The notes: generated by a model not told the origin, from the sequence alone. A stretch of DNA of 64,000 nt from Cenococcum geophilum 1.58 (GCA_001692895.1 KV748212.1:434001-498000); one strand, 5' to 3'. Shown: positions 12,740 through 25,045, counted from the stretch's first letter. A program made the numbers and translations.

Positions 12740-13850
12740 CAGAATTAGACAATATACTAGGTAGTTTACCATAAATTCTTCTCTAGTAGAAGAAGTATAA
12801 CAGACAATTATTTTTAGAATTAGGTAATATAGTAGGCAGTATTCCGCAGTCTTATAGTTAGTAAATAGTAAATACTAGATTTTTTATTATTATAGAATTA
12901 AGCAATATACTTAGCGATATACTATAGTCTTACGGCTAATAGAAGGTATATACTAAGTTGTTTTTTATAAAACTAGGCAATATATCGGCAATATACCGCA
13001 ATTCTTTTATTAATAAGAGAAGTATACTATCTTGCTATTTAAGGAACTAGGTAATACGTAGGTAATATATCGCAGTGCTCCATTAATAAAAGAAGCCACT
13101 AACTTATAATATAGGAACCGGGCAATATATAAGCCAATATTTAAAATACTCTACTTATAAAAGGAGCCTACTAGCTTGCGATATAGGAACTAGGTAACGC
13201 ACAATTAGATATATCGCAGTACTCTATTAATAAGAGATACCTACTAGCTTGCGATACAGGAACTAGGTAACGTATAATTAAATATATTACAGTGCTCTAT
13301 TAATAAGCAACGCCTACTAGTATACTATTTAAGGACCTAAGTAATGCGCTAGGCTATATATCGTGGTGCTCTATTAATATAGTAAGTCTACTAGCTTATA
13401 ATATAGGAACTAGGCAAGATACGAGCTAATATATTAAAATAATTTGCTAATAGGCAACGCCTGCTAGCTTATAATTTAAAGAATTAGGCAATATACCTAG
13501 CAATATACAGCAACTTTATACTTAGTAATAGAAGTTTACTAGCTTACCGCTTAAGAAACTAGGCAGTATGCTAGGTAATATACAGCAATTTCGCGCTTAG
13601 TAATAGAAGTTGCTAGCTTACCGCTTAAGGAACTAGGCAGTATGCTAGGCAATATACGGCAATTTCGCGCTTAGTAATAGAAGTCTGCTAGCTTACCGCT
13701 TAAGGAACTAGGCGATATACTAGGCAATATATAGTAATTTCTCGCTTAGTAATAAAAGTCTACTAGCTTACCGCTTAAGGAACTAGGCGTGTACTAGGTA
13801 ATATACGGTAATTTTATACTTAGTAATTAAAGTCTACTGGTTTTCTCTTT
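12740..13850 (+). repeat. 75-bp tandem repeats at the 3' end of element X copy 1
   Basis: Units contain GAACTAGGC, AATATAC and CTTAGTAATAGAAG, followed by CTAGCTTACCGCTTAAGG. GAACTAGG starts near 13555, 13630, 13705 and 13780, giving an exact 75-bp period in the last units. Earlier units are more diverged. Seventy-five bases is 25 codons, and the units read through in two frames once TAG/TAA are taken as RIP products. One frame gives two Trp-Ala pairs per unit, the other Glu-Leu-Gly and Leu-Gly-Asn motifs. The element X copy 2 array at 31975-32790 is shorter. Confidence 0.8.
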
Positions 13851-14572
13851 AAGGTAGTAATCTTATTAAATTAGAGCTTCTAGCCGAAGTTATAATTAAT
13901 ATAGACTTTAAATCTAACTATTTAATTAGTAGAGTGGAGTAAATATAAAGTTAATATAGCTTTTAAAGCTCTAAATCTATACCTAATTTAAAATATAGCT
14001 AAAGAAGAATAGATTACTAGTAACTCTATACTTAATATAAGGCTAATTAGTAACTCCTAGAGCTCTGCTACTAACTTAGTGTTTATTAAGGGGCGTATTA
14101 ACTATAGAATTTAGAACGCCTGCTTATTTTGCTACTATTCTTTTTATACTAGTATACGGCTCGTTTTAGATATATACCCCAATCGTAATACGGTAGTCAC
14201 GTTTATATACCTTATATAATATTATTATCTTAACCTTTTTAATTGTAATAAGCTTGTTTCTAGGGGGTTTATATAGGAGGTAGGTAAAGACCTAAAAAAC
14301 GCCAATTGTAGAGAAGACGTTAGTTAAGAAGGAGGCTCTATTGCTATACTAAAGTAGGGAGTCGCGATAGAGGCCTAGTGGCAAAGAGGGGCTCTTTTAA
14401 ATTGCTTACTAACGTTAATTACGCATTAATATACGAAGTTAAATCTAAAGCCTTATTTTAGAGCCTTACTAAATAATTAACTAAATTATAGATTTAAATA
14501 AGCTATAGTAGTAGCCGCCACTAATTATAAAATGGGTAATACTAAAAGGCGTATAGATTAAACAGTTATAAT
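13851..14572. other. Unassigned RIP-degraded remnant, left part
   Basis: After the 75-bp array the two X copies stop aligning. This TA-rich stretch continues directly into 20559 once the gypsy element and one copy of its target duplication are removed. The plus strand contains protein-like runs interrupted by TAA/TAG, but I recognise no family. It may be the tail of element X copy 1 or a separate older element. Confidence 0.35.
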
Positions 14573-14577
14573 ATAGA

Positions 14578-14830
14578 TGTTACGGCACTAGTGGAAACTG
14601 GTGGATTATAGCGGACAGTTATGGACAGTTGTAGATAGTTATAGACAGTTGCATATAGTTTTAAACAGTTGCCGTCACGTAACCAGAGGATTGTATATAA
14701 CGTTAAGCGGCGCTACCCTCCGTCTCCTTTCCTTTCTCTAGCTTTAGATCTTTATTTATAGACTACCAATTATATAGGCTTGCGCGTCCCTCTTGCCGTA
14801 CTTATGCCTTAATTAACTAAGTCGCTAACA
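14578..14830 (+). repeat. Gypsy 5' LTR
   Basis: This 253-bp repeat matches 20301-20553. It contains several short direct repeats of the form GGACAGTTRTRGA (14617-14670) and ends GTCGCTAACA. Differences from the 3' LTR are transitions where I compared them. Confidence 0.93.
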
Positions 14831-15054
14831 TTATCTAAAGCTCGTCTACTCTTCTTCCTAAAAAGGAACTTAAAAAATATTTACGGACTATAAACAAAAA
14901 TAGAACATAGAAGTAGACCTAAAGGCTATTACTAAAACTTAAAAAACAAAACAAAACTAGAAGAATAAAAAAGAATAACAAGATCTATAGAACACGTATA
15001 GACTAAAACCCCTATAAGAATCCTACCGGAAGTTACCCTAATAACCGTATTACT

Positions 15055-16300
15055 ATGCCAAGAACTACAGCGGCCGGCAAAGCAGCCGTAGGACCCTTAA
15101 ATACCTCCGATGGTGAAATAGTAACTAACTCGAACTCTTAGGTAGAGCTTACAGCAGCTAATGCCAAAATTAAACGACTTTGAGAGCTGCTTAAAGCCAA
15201 AGAACCCCTTACACTTAGTAAAGAGTCATTGGACACCTAGAGACTTGCTATAGTCCTTAAGGCCCTAGCCTAATATATAGTATTAGCATCGTCACAGTCC
15301 GTAAAGGTTGCGGACCCCCCGTTACTTATAGATGGAACCAACCCTATATTTAACAATTAGAAGCTTTAATTACAGGACAAGCTCGAAGTTAATACGGACT
15401 ACTTCCCTACCACTTAGGCTAAAATGGCCTATGTCTTCGGCCGTACCGGCGGGGACGTATAGATATACCTACGTCCTTAATACACATAGGACTTAGCAGA
15501 TCCCTTCCTCTCTAGAGAATAGATAATTGTATACCTATCTTCTATTTATAAGGACCCCTTTAAAGTATAGAACGCCCGACTTAATTATAAAAGCCTAAAT
15601 ATAAAAACGACGGAGACCTTCTTAGCCTTTTAGACCCGCTTTCTACACCTAGCCGGCTAGGCTCGAATTCCCCAGGAAGATCTAATGCTAGACCTATTTA
15701 ACAAGCTTACCCTAGACTTACAGCGAGCTATACTACTAGTTTTTACTACTATATAGACGCTAAAGGAACTTACGGACTAGTGCTTAGCTATTAACTAAGG
15801 CCTCCGCTAAATTAAGGCACGCGCCGAACGGTATAAAGCTAGAAACCCTTTAAATCAGACCATAAGTAATATAAAAACAGCCCGCAATGCCTTAGCACGA
15901 TCGGCAACCCCTATAGCACCACCTATACAGCCCGCCGCCAATTTAGCAGCTAGCTGTACGGTTAGCCCTACTATAGGTCTAGTAAATGCTTAGCCTATAT
16001 ATAGCAACCCCTATATACAGGCCCTTAGTAATTAAGGAGCTTACTTCTCTTGCGGTTAGAAAGGCTACTATATAAAGGGTTATCTAACAAACGCAAAAGC
16101 GGACAAGGTCCTATTAATCTAGAAGGACAGCGCAGAGTCGGAAAAAAAGAAACCCTAGAGGAAAACTCCTCTCTAGGGTCAAAAGGGATTAACATATTAG
16201 ATATTAATCTGGGTCAGCTAATTGGTAAAAGAAGCTATACTATCCCTTATACTTTATTTCGCAATAGATACCAAGTTTTAACCTTTACTTTAGCTAACTC
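15055..16300 (+). pseudogene. Gypsy gag remnant
   Basis: The likely start is ATG at 15055 (MPRTTAAGKAAVGPL). It is followed by a coiled, charged stretch and then a retrotransposon-gag-like capsid region with FLAFQTRFLHLA near 15610-15655. A CX2CX4HX4C zinc knuckle lies at 16042-16083. It now reads YFSCGQKGYYIKGY, so the first Cys, the His and the last Cys are all Tyr, each explained by a G-to-A or C-to-T change. About 8-10 former Gln/Trp codons are stops. Gag would form the particle and bind RNA. The frame is position 1 modulo 3, and pol lies in the next-lower frame. Confidence 0.85.
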
Positions 16301-16301
16301 T

Positions 16302-19300
16302 AAAGTAAATGCCTTTGCCTTAATAGATACCTAGTATGCCGTAAAGCTAGCTAACTTTCTAAATACACCTATTAAAGAACTGCCTAAACTAATTCCTATT
16401 TGTGGGTATAACGGGCGGATAGGGCTACCCATTATAACTATCTTGCGAATTTACCTCTGTGTTAACAGACAAAGGTAGTATAACATCCCCTTCCTTATTA
16501 CGGATATAGGTAGCCATAATATAATCTTAAAGCGAAAATAGCTAGCCTATTTAGGCTTATAGCTTAACGTACGGAGTAGACGGCTTATCTAGCCAGAAAC
16601 CCTACCCCCAACTCCTTCCTTTATAAAAGAAATTAGTATTATAATGGAAAACCTTATACGGCCCTAGATTAATACTATTTACTAGGCTAATGCTATGCGT
16701 AGGGACTAGGCCTTTGAGAAAGATATATAGCTTAATTCGCAACGGATCCGTATATTACGTCGCCCCTAGACTACCTATATTACGCCACCCGCATTAAAGA
16801 CCCAGGAAGTTAGTAGTGATTTAAAAAAGCCCCCTATAGAGAGCTTAGGCCCTATATAGCTACGAAGAATAGCAAGGGATATTAGACGTTATACTAAACT
16901 AATAGATTGGAGGGATAATCTACGGAAAATAGAATAGGAGCTAAGAAAGATTACGAACCCTAGACCGCAAAATATAGTTTGGAAAACGGCTACAAGGAAA
17001 CTAGCGGACCTCCCACTAGTTAATGTCTACTGTATTAGTGCCGTAGGATTCTATTAGAACTTAGTTTAGCCTAATACCGTCGCCTTTATAATAAGCTTAT
17101 ACAAAATTAATTAAATAATTAAGGAAAAGGAAAGCGAGCTTAGTGGATAAGAAAGTAAGCTTATAGATAAGGAACTAGTAGAATAAAAGCTGCCCTTTTA
17201 ACACTAGAAATTTAAGGACGTATTCTCTAAAGCAGTATCCGATATACTTCTACCTTACTAACTATATAACTATAAGATTGAGATTAAGCAGGGCAAGGAA
17301 AATACCCTTAGCTTTAGCCCCCTTTATAAGCAGTCTATTACCAAATTGTAGGCTATAAAGTAGTATCTCATTAATAACCTAAATAAGGGCTTTATTGAGC
17401 CTAGCTAAGCCCCTTTTACCTTGCCTATTCTCTTTATTAAAAAGCTAAATGGAGGACTCCGCTTCTATATTAACTACTATAAGCTAAATAACATAACCCG
17501 CAAGGACCGCTATCCGCTACCCCTACTTAATGAGACTCTGGCCTAAATAAGTAGAGCTAAAGTCTTTATAAAACTTAATATCCGCTAGGCCTTTTACCGA
17601 ATTAGGATGGACCCCGGGTCTAAAAATCTTACTATATTTTAGACCCATTACGGAACGTATAAATATAAGATACTCCCTTTTAGACTGACTAACGGGCTAG
17701 CTACATACCAGCGGTATATAAACGATGTACTCTTTAACTACCTTAACGACTTCTATACGGCCTATTTAGATAATATTATAATCTACTTTAAGAACGAGCT
17801 AGAATACGAGGAGCACGTCTATAAAGTCCTATAACGGCTCCGCAAGGCTAGCCTCTAGGTCCATATTAAGAAGTTAAAGTTTAGTATTAAGCGCATAAAG
17901 TACCTAGGTTTTATTATTAGTACGGACGGAATCGAAACTAACCTAGAGAAGACGGCCGTAATTAACTAGTGGGCACCCCCACGGACCGTAAAGGGGGTAT
18001 AATTATTTTTAGGTTTTTGTAACTTCTACTAACGCTTTATTAAGAACTATAGTAGGATTGCCTGGCCTCTTAACCGTCTTACTAAAAAAGACTAGCCCTT
18101 TTACTTTAACGCTATATATAGGCAGGCCTTTAATAAGCTTAAGAAACGGCTAGTATCGGCTCCCCTACTTGCCTATTTTAACCCGGAACGGCCCTTAATA
18201 CTAGAAACTAATGCCTTAAATAGCGCGATAGCTAGTGTTTTTTCCTAGAAGCAACTAGACGGAGAGTGGCACCCTATTATATACTATTTAAAGACTATAA
18301 TAGATGCCGAGCTAAACTACCACATCTATGATAAAGAAATGCTGGCTATTATCTCTAGCTTTTAGCACTAGCGTATATAGCTAGAGGGGACCCCTAAGCT
18401 GATTAAGGTAGTTTTANATTATAAGGCCCTAGAATACTTTATAATAACTAAGGCCCTTACGGCCTAGTAGGCACGCTAGGCGAATACCCTATCTTAGTTT
18501 AACTTCTTAATTATATATAGACTAGGCGCTACAAACTGTGCGGACGCTCTTATAAGGCGTAAGTAAGATCTAAATAACTAGACGGCTGTAAAGATCTTAT
18601 TATAGACCTAGACGCTACTATAACTAGAATACCTTAACCCCTAGATATAGGCAGAACTAAGCACGGATTCCTTAGGCGCCGAGATATATCCTATTAACTC
18701 CTCTAAACTTAACCTTATTAATAAACTACTACAGGCTAACTAAACGACCCCCTCTCTACAGGAGTACCGTAAAAAGGTAAAGAATGTTACTAGCCTATGG
18801 TCCCTTAAAAACGGACTACTTAAGCACTAGGAACGGCTAGTAGTAGCTAAGGAATAGAACTTACGGACCCGGCTTATTGCCGAAGCTTATACCTAGGTCT
18901 CTATAGCCTACCCTAGAAAAAATAAGACCTATAAGATTATTGGCGACCGCTATTACTAGCCTAGAATAGTTGTGGATATTGACCGCTATATACGGAACTG
19001 TAACGACTGCCGTAAATCTATAATTCCACGAGATAAGACCCTAGGACTATTAAAACCACTTCCGATACCAGAACGCCCCTAGTAGTATATCTCTATAGAC
19101 TTTTATAAACTACCTACAGACCGTAACGGATATAATATAGTTATGATCCTAGTTGACTGCTTTAGCAAGCGCCCGTTCTTAATCCCCTGTTATAAAAATA
19201 TTAATGCTAAAGAAGCGGCCTAACTATATATTTACTACGTCTACCGAATTTACGGACCACTAGATACTATTGTATCCAATTATAGGCCGCAATTTATTTC

Positions 19301-20290
19301 AGCTTTTTGGAATGAGTTTACCCGGATCTTAAGTATTAAGCTAAAGCTTTTTATAGCATACTACCCCTAAACAGATAGTTAGACGGAAATTGTAAATTAA
19401 TACTTGGACTAGAGACTTCGGCCTTTTATTAACTACTTCTAAGATAACTGGGCTAAACTGGTACCCCTAATAGACTACGCCCAAGTAACCCTACCTTACG
19501 ATTCCACAGGATTTGCCCCTATTTAGCTAGAAATGGGCTACTTACCCCACATAAGCTTTGACTGGGAAAGACTAGAAGGACCCCAGATTATACGCGAAAA
19601 ACTATCTTATAAGGAAGCCTAGCAGTACGCCAAGCGCTTAGAAGAAGCCTGGATAGTAGCCCGTACGAATTTAGAAAAGGCTTAGAAATTAATACAATAG
19701 TAGGCGAATAAGCATAGGCGAGAGCCTGACTTTGCCGTAGGAGATATGGTCTGGGTTATGATAAAGAACTAGAAGACGGAATGACCTAGCCATAAGCTAG
19801 ACTATTAGATAGTAGGACTATATAAGGTTCTTAAGAAGATAGGCAACGCGTATAAAGTAAAGCTCCTAAATTCGATTAAAGTTCACCCTATTTTCTCTCT
19901 AGATAAACTACGGAAAGCTATAAACGACCTATTACCTAGATAAAAGAATAAACCTCCCCTGCCAATCTAAGTTAATGGCGACAATAAATAGGAAATTAAA
20001 GAAATACTGGCCTGTAAGCTTATAAGGGGAATGTTAAAATATCGTGTTAGTTGGAAAGGGTACGACCCGGACCCCACTTAGTACCCTATATAGAACTTTA
20101 TAGGTAGCCCCTATAAGCTTTAGAAATTCCATAGTTGTTACCCTAATAAACCCAGACCCCCGAAGTACCTTAACGAGTAGATAGAGTGCTAAAATAGCGA
20201 AGACAATAAGCTGCCTATTAAGTATAAAGACAAGAATACCCTATGGATATAATATGGACGTATAAAGCCTAAGGGCAGGCTTTTTTGGAG
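16302..20290 (+). pseudogene. Gypsy pol remnant: PR-RT-RNase H-INT-chromodomain
   Basis: All domains lie in one frame, with no indel detected at the points checked (16326, 17763 and 20031 share the phase). The protease Leu-Ile-Asp-Thr is near 16320-16331. RT runs about 17280-17850, with [15 protein letters not shown] near 17440 and the catalytic YxDD box changed to YLDN at 17763-17774. RNase H (DKEMLAI near 18331, KALEYF near 18423) runs to 18540. The integrase zinc site NCNDCRKS is near 18993, and its core runs from about 19080 with the second Asp changed to Asn near 19276. A chromodomain (KYRVSWKGYDPDP) starts near 20037. Stops sit at Gln/Trp positions. Chromodomains target integration to marked chromatin in this clade. 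Confidence 0.92.
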
Positions 20291-20300
20291 GGGGGGGTAA
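20280..20300 (+). promoter_or_regulatory. Polypurine tract before gypsy 3' LTR
   Basis: A T run, then GGAGGGGGGGGTAA, lies directly against the TGTTACGG start of the 3' LTR. This is the expected plus-strand priming site for reverse transcription. Confidence 0.85.
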
Positions 20301-20553
20301 TGTTACGGCACTGGTGGAAACCGGTAGATTATAGCGGATAGTTGTAGATAGTTGCAGATAGTTGCAGACAGTTGTATACAGTTTTAGACAGTTGCCGTTA
20401 CGTGACTAGAGGATTGTATATAACGTCGAGCGGCGCCGCCCTTTGTCTCCTTTCCTTTCTCTAGCTTTAGATCTTCGTTTATAGACTACCAATTGTACAG
20501 GCTTGCGCGTCCCTCTTGCCGTACTCGTGCCTTAATTAACTGAGTCGCTAACA
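20301..20553 (+). repeat. Gypsy 3' LTR
   Basis: This 253-bp partner of 14578-14830 begins TGTTACGGCACTGGTGG and ends GAGTCGCTAACA. The ATAGA target duplication follows at once. Confidence 0.93.
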
Positions 20554-20558
20554 ATAGA

Positions 20559-22264
20559 GGTGATTTGTAACCAAATAGTAAGGAGCTTTAAGCTCTATAT
20601 CCCTTTATTTAGTAAAAAAGACTTTTTATATTAGGCACCTTGGGCGCTCCTACTTAGGTTAGTATACTACGGGCACCTTAGCTAGCGTAATTTTATTAGC
20701 AAGCCTTACTAAAACGCGTTAACTTATAATGCCGATAAAATGCTATAGAAGGCCACCTATATATATATATATATTTATTTATTTAAGGAAGTTAGGCAAA
20801 AAGTTATAATATATAATATTATAACTATAGGTTTCTACCCTTTCTCTATTAACTAGCTACTAATTATATAGAATAATCCTCCATTAAAGTCTTCCCCTAA
20901 ATTACTACTACCTATCTACTTTATACGCGTTCTTAACGTTAATAAGAATAAGCTTTTCTCTTAAATCTTACTACTAAATACTATCTATCTATCTATTACC
21001 TACTCTCTATATTAGAACCAATTTCCCCTTAACTTAACTATATACTAGCCCTTAACCTATTTTTAAAGTAAACGTTGTAATAGTATATATACTAATAAGG
21101 AGTTATAGATATCTTATACTAATTAGTTATTATAGATAAATAAAAACCCTAGGTATATAGCTACCCTAGCTAAGCGTACTAAGCGTCCCTATATTAAAAA
21201 GGTGTTACTAAAGAATAGAGATGGGACTACTAAGCTAGCTCTAAAGCCGCGAAAGAAGAAAGCGGCGGATAGTTATTAAAAGGAGATTAGAGGGTTTCTA
21301 ATTAAGTAAAAAAAGAATGGTAAGATAGCTAAAGCTATAAAGATAGCTTAGCTACCTATTAAAAAGCCTCCAATAACCTATTCTATCCTACTAGCCGCTA
21401 GAAATGCCGCTATATATAGTTTAAAGAGAACCAGGTTAAATAAAAACAGCGCTATAGAGATAGCTGTTATAGAAACTAGAAAACTATAAAAGAGGGACCT
21501 CTTTAATATTATAAGTTAGATAATTAGTCGTATAAAGGAGGGATAGGATACTTTGCAGACTATATTACCCGCTAATTACCAGAGTATTAAAAGTTTAAAG
21601 ATAGAAATTAAGGAACTTTAAAAAGCTAAAAAGGCTTAAAATATATCTATTATTAATCTAATCTAGGACGCCTAAGTAATAAAGTAGGACTATCTCTAAG
21701 GTTATAAAACTATATTTATAACTAACCAAAGCGCATAATAATATAAATTAGAGAAAGGTAATATTTTAAGAGCTTTTAATAAAGGACTAGCTTAAGGTTA
21801 TAAGGGAGGACGTGCTATATACGCTAAATAAGGTATATTAAGTGCTATAAGTAGTTAAGCGGTTTAATTAGCGGCTGTTTAATATAGAGGATAAATTAAG
21901 GGCAGTAGAGGAGGGCTTAAAGGAGGCTATAGTAAAGGCTTAATTAGCTTTACCTAGTCTCCTATTATAAAATAATTAAAATAATATATAAATTCTATAC
22001 TTAGCTAAGTTATTACCTTTTTATATAAGTAGCCTAGGTAGTATTTACAAAGTTTAATAAACTAATAAGTTGGTTTAGTTTTTAAATCCTAAAAATTATA
22101 ACTATATAAGACTTATACTACCTAAGGCAATCTACTATAAAATGCTACTAGACTTGGCATTTTATATATTTACTAGAACTTCTTAATTTACCTTACCATT
22201 AATAAGTATTAGATAACGGTGATTTGCCTACTAGCATTACTATAGAAGTACTTAACTTTAATAT
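20559..22264. other. Unassigned RIP-degraded remnant, right part
   Basis: This continues 13851-14572 across the gypsy insertion. The plus strand has two overlapping protein-like readings. One runs from about 20820 to 21740 and is rich in Lys, Arg and Ile with few stops other than TAA/TAG (for example KLALKPRKKKAADSY near 21230). I considered a pogo/Fot1 transposase C-terminus but found no decisive motif. A (TA)n run lies at 20758-20773. Confidence 0.35.
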
Positions 22265-24471
22265 CTACTTAATCTAACTCTTTACCTCTACTACCTTAAC
22301 TAACTCTTACACGGCACCTCTACGCGATATTAATTAGTTAATTAATTAGTTTAACCGCTAATTACTGCTTTAAGCTATAACTTATACCCTAAAACTGCGG
22401 TAATCTACCCAGTTAATTAATTCTTATAATTAGTTTGTCTTACCTACCTACTTTAGACTTATACCTTTACTAAACACTAACTAGATTCTTCCGCCCTTAT
22501 ATAGTAATACTCTACTTCTCCTTTATCCTATCTTAGTATCTTTACGCATTACTATAAAGAACTCAGATATTATAAATAGATGGAAAATTAATGCTTATTG
22601 CCTTAAGGAAATTAAGAAGATAATCTTAAATAGGATAATAGAGGCTAGGCTTAATAAAGTCGTGTTTTATACTACTAAAGATAAAGTACTACGCGATAAC
22701 TTTATTTAGAAGGTTCTTAGTAACTTACCTAAAAGGGAAAGTGTTTTAAAGAGCTAGTCTAAAGATACTATTATTACTTTAATAATATCTTAGAGAACCA
22801 ATGCTATAAAACAGCAAAATAAGTTAAAACTTAGAAGTTAGATTTAAACTAAATTTAAACCTATAATAACGCTAGCGCCTATATTTACTCCTAAGTAAAT
22901 CTCGGAATCACTAGGCCCTATATTATTAGGTAAGCCGCTTTTACTTAAAAATATAACCTTTTAATTTTAAAGAATAAACTTAACCACCTAAAACACTATA
23001 GAGCTTTGCATAATCTATAATATTATAAAAGCCAATATAGAAACTCTAATAATTAAAGAAATTAGTTTCTTACTATTTTAAGAGGTTATAGCATTAGTAG
23101 GGTTTAACTTGGACAAATATTAAATTATATAGGTTAATATCAAATCCTATAAGGAGGCTCGCATTGCCTAGTAAGGGGCATTATAAGCCGTATTCTAGCA
23201 ATATATGCTATACTATAGAAGTAAAGTAGAATTTATACTTAAGAGAACCAATTATAAGTTCTTTTAATAACATCTGGCTATCTATATACTAATAATTATA
23301 GCTAAGTATTTAATTACAGAAATACCGCATTAAATATTATGTAAGTAGAGTATAAACCCTCCTAGTATCGCCAATACCCTAATTTGCTAGTCTTTATACA
23401 GCAAGCCTATATATAAGAAATAGCAGAAGACTGCGTCTAAGTAGACCCGCAAGCACTTAAAGTACTTAGATAATAAGTTTATTAATAAAGATACTAAAAG
23501 TAAAAGTAATGCTTTATTAACCTTATTAGCGTACAGCAGTATTTTAAGTTTATTAGGTTAGAAGAAATATAGTTATAAAAGGGAGTAACCTGCTAGAGTA
23601 TCTAAAGGTAAATTACAGTAAGCTACTAAGGATGGCCGTAGTAGTCTAGTTATCTAGCCTATAGGGGGTCCTAATAGTATAGAGGAGAATAAAGATAATT
23701 ATAATGCTTTCTAAAGCGCAACTGCTCTAGATCCTAAACCAGCTTAACTATAGGTTATAACTGTAGACGATCTAGCTAGTAATATTATATAGGTTTCTAT
23801 AAAAGACGATAATCTAAAAGAAGAGGCCCTTAAAGATATAATAAATAAAGCTAATAGGGAGGTAGAGGCTGCCAATTATATTAAGTAAAGGTATAGGTAT
23901 ATAAGCATATAGAGTACATCTTAAATTAGACTAATATTAGCTTTTTTAGATTTTAAGAAGCCGCCGCAGTAAAAGTAGGCGGTAAGGTTAAGAGAATAGA
24001 GTAGTAGATATATAAACGCTTAGCTAAGCTATAGGGGGTTTCTAAGGGGGCCCTTTTAAGGAATAATATAGTCCCTATTCCCTGCAGATAGGGTTTAAAT
24101 CTAGAGTTTAGGGTGTTCCTATACTAGCTATATAGTATATCTAAGATATTCTACTAGGAATGTATAGAGCTAAATAATAGGGTTTTTATAGATAGTATAG
24201 GGACTAATAAAATAGTAACCGTATACTTAACTATTATCCTTAATTACTACTATACTATAAACCTAGATAAAGTAGCTACTAATTAAGCGTCTAAAAATGC
24301 TAGTTAATATTTACCGAAGGGCTACTAGGCTAATAACACTAAGTGTCCTAGCTAGGATAAAATACCTCTACTATACTTATATATAAATTGTAACGCTATA
24401 TCTATAATACGTAAATAATATAATGCTAGCCTAGTTATTATAGTTTTATATATTATTACTGCTAAAAAGAT

Positions 24472-24610
24472 TCGGAGCTCTTACTGCACCCGGCCTAAAA
24501 AAGACCAAAACCAACTAAAAGAACCCTGAAAAAACACCCAGAGAATCCCCCTAAGATGCACGCATCGCAGGGGAGGCACACGTCAAACGGCGGTGGTTCG
24601 CACTCGCGCG
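24472..24610 (+). other. LINE 5' end that escaped RIP
   Basis: This GC-rich stretch (CTGCACCCGGCC, GATGCACGCATCGCAGGGGA, CACTCGCGCGCG) is nearly identical to 41995-42140 in copy D. The rest of both elements is heavily mutated. It lies ahead of ORF1 and probably holds the internal promoter that LINEs of this type need. The promoter role is inferred. Confidence 0.6.
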
Positions 24611-24989
24611 CGTCTACTAGAACCACGCCTAGCAATGGCCCTCCATAATAAGAATAGGCGAATACTACACCATAAAGCGGAAAAACCTCTATTAAGAAGG
24701 CATCTAATAAAATATAAAGCCTATTAGACGCGTTTAGTATCTATAGTTATAGGGGAGTAATTATTAGCTATAACGAACTAATATAGCTAGTAGAATAGCT
24801 CCGCTAGTCCAGTAAACCTTAGGCGCCCCTTTAGTAAACCCTTAATTAAATCCTCTAACGGCTAAGTAAAATTAAAAATAAATAAAACTTTTTCTTACCG
24901 GCGAACCGCACCTAGGCCACTATAGCTATGCTTTTATAATATAGGGAACCCACCCCCCTAAAAATAACATTTAGGTATATAATTATAAT

Positions 24990-25045
24990 TAGTCCGCGTG
25001 GGCCCAATAGGGATCCAAATCGGACGTTAAGCAATGAATTATTAT
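24990..25045 (+). mobile_element. 56-bp LINE self-insertion (hairpin plus tail only)
   Basis: Copies D and F lack this segment. It consists only of the LINE 3' terminus, from TAGTCCGCGTGGGCCCAATA through CGGACGTTAAGCAATGAA and TTA repeats. It is flanked by a 14-bp duplication TATATAATTATAAT at 24976-24989 and 25046-25059. In copy D the empty site reads GGGTATATAATTATAATATAACC. It is an extreme 5' truncation of a retrotransposition event. Confidence 0.9.

Larger units (their letters stand above)
1515..13850 (+). mobile_element. Unclassified ~4.9 kb element X, copy 1 (interrupted)
   Basis: Blocks 1515-2418, 8804-9327 and 10358-13850 align in order with X copy 2 (22265-24471 and 30087-32800). 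Removing the insertions gives nearly equal lengths, about 4.9 kb each. Examples of matches are TTTAAACCTATAATAACGCT, GAGGTTATAGCATTAGTAGG and GCCTAAGTGT-type blocks. The plus strand reads as a long degenerate coding region once TAA/TAG are taken as RIP products, ending in 25-codon tandem repeats. I do not recognise the protein, I see no RT, integrase or DDE transposase motif, and I could not define terminal inverted repeats. It may be a DNA transposon or a duplicated host gene. The interruptions are a copia element and a short LINE, both with target duplications. Confidence 0.6.
14578..20553 (+). mobile_element. Complete chromodomain Ty3/gypsy LTR retrotransposon (RIP-inactivated)
   Basis: The element is 5976 bp with 253-bp LTRs (14578-14830 and 20301-20553), and a perfect 5-bp target duplication ATAGA (14573-14577 and 20554-20558). 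LTR ends are TGTTA...TAACA. The interior has, in order, Gag with zinc knuckle, protease, RT, RNase H, integrase and a C-terminal chromodomain, the order of the chromovirus clade. A polypurine tract precedes the 3' LTR. Stops are of the CAA/CAG/TGG-to-TAA/TAG kind, so the element is dead but structurally whole. Confidence 0.95.

Noticed and set aside
1515..13850. Element X as a Starship with a DUF3435 tyrosine-recombinase captain
   Set aside because: I looked for a captain-like N-terminus and recombinase residues and could not see them. The size and repeats do not fit what I know of captains.
20559..22264. pogo/Fot1 transposase C-terminus
   Set aside because: Loose resemblance only, with no DDE motif, CENP-B domain or inverted repeats.
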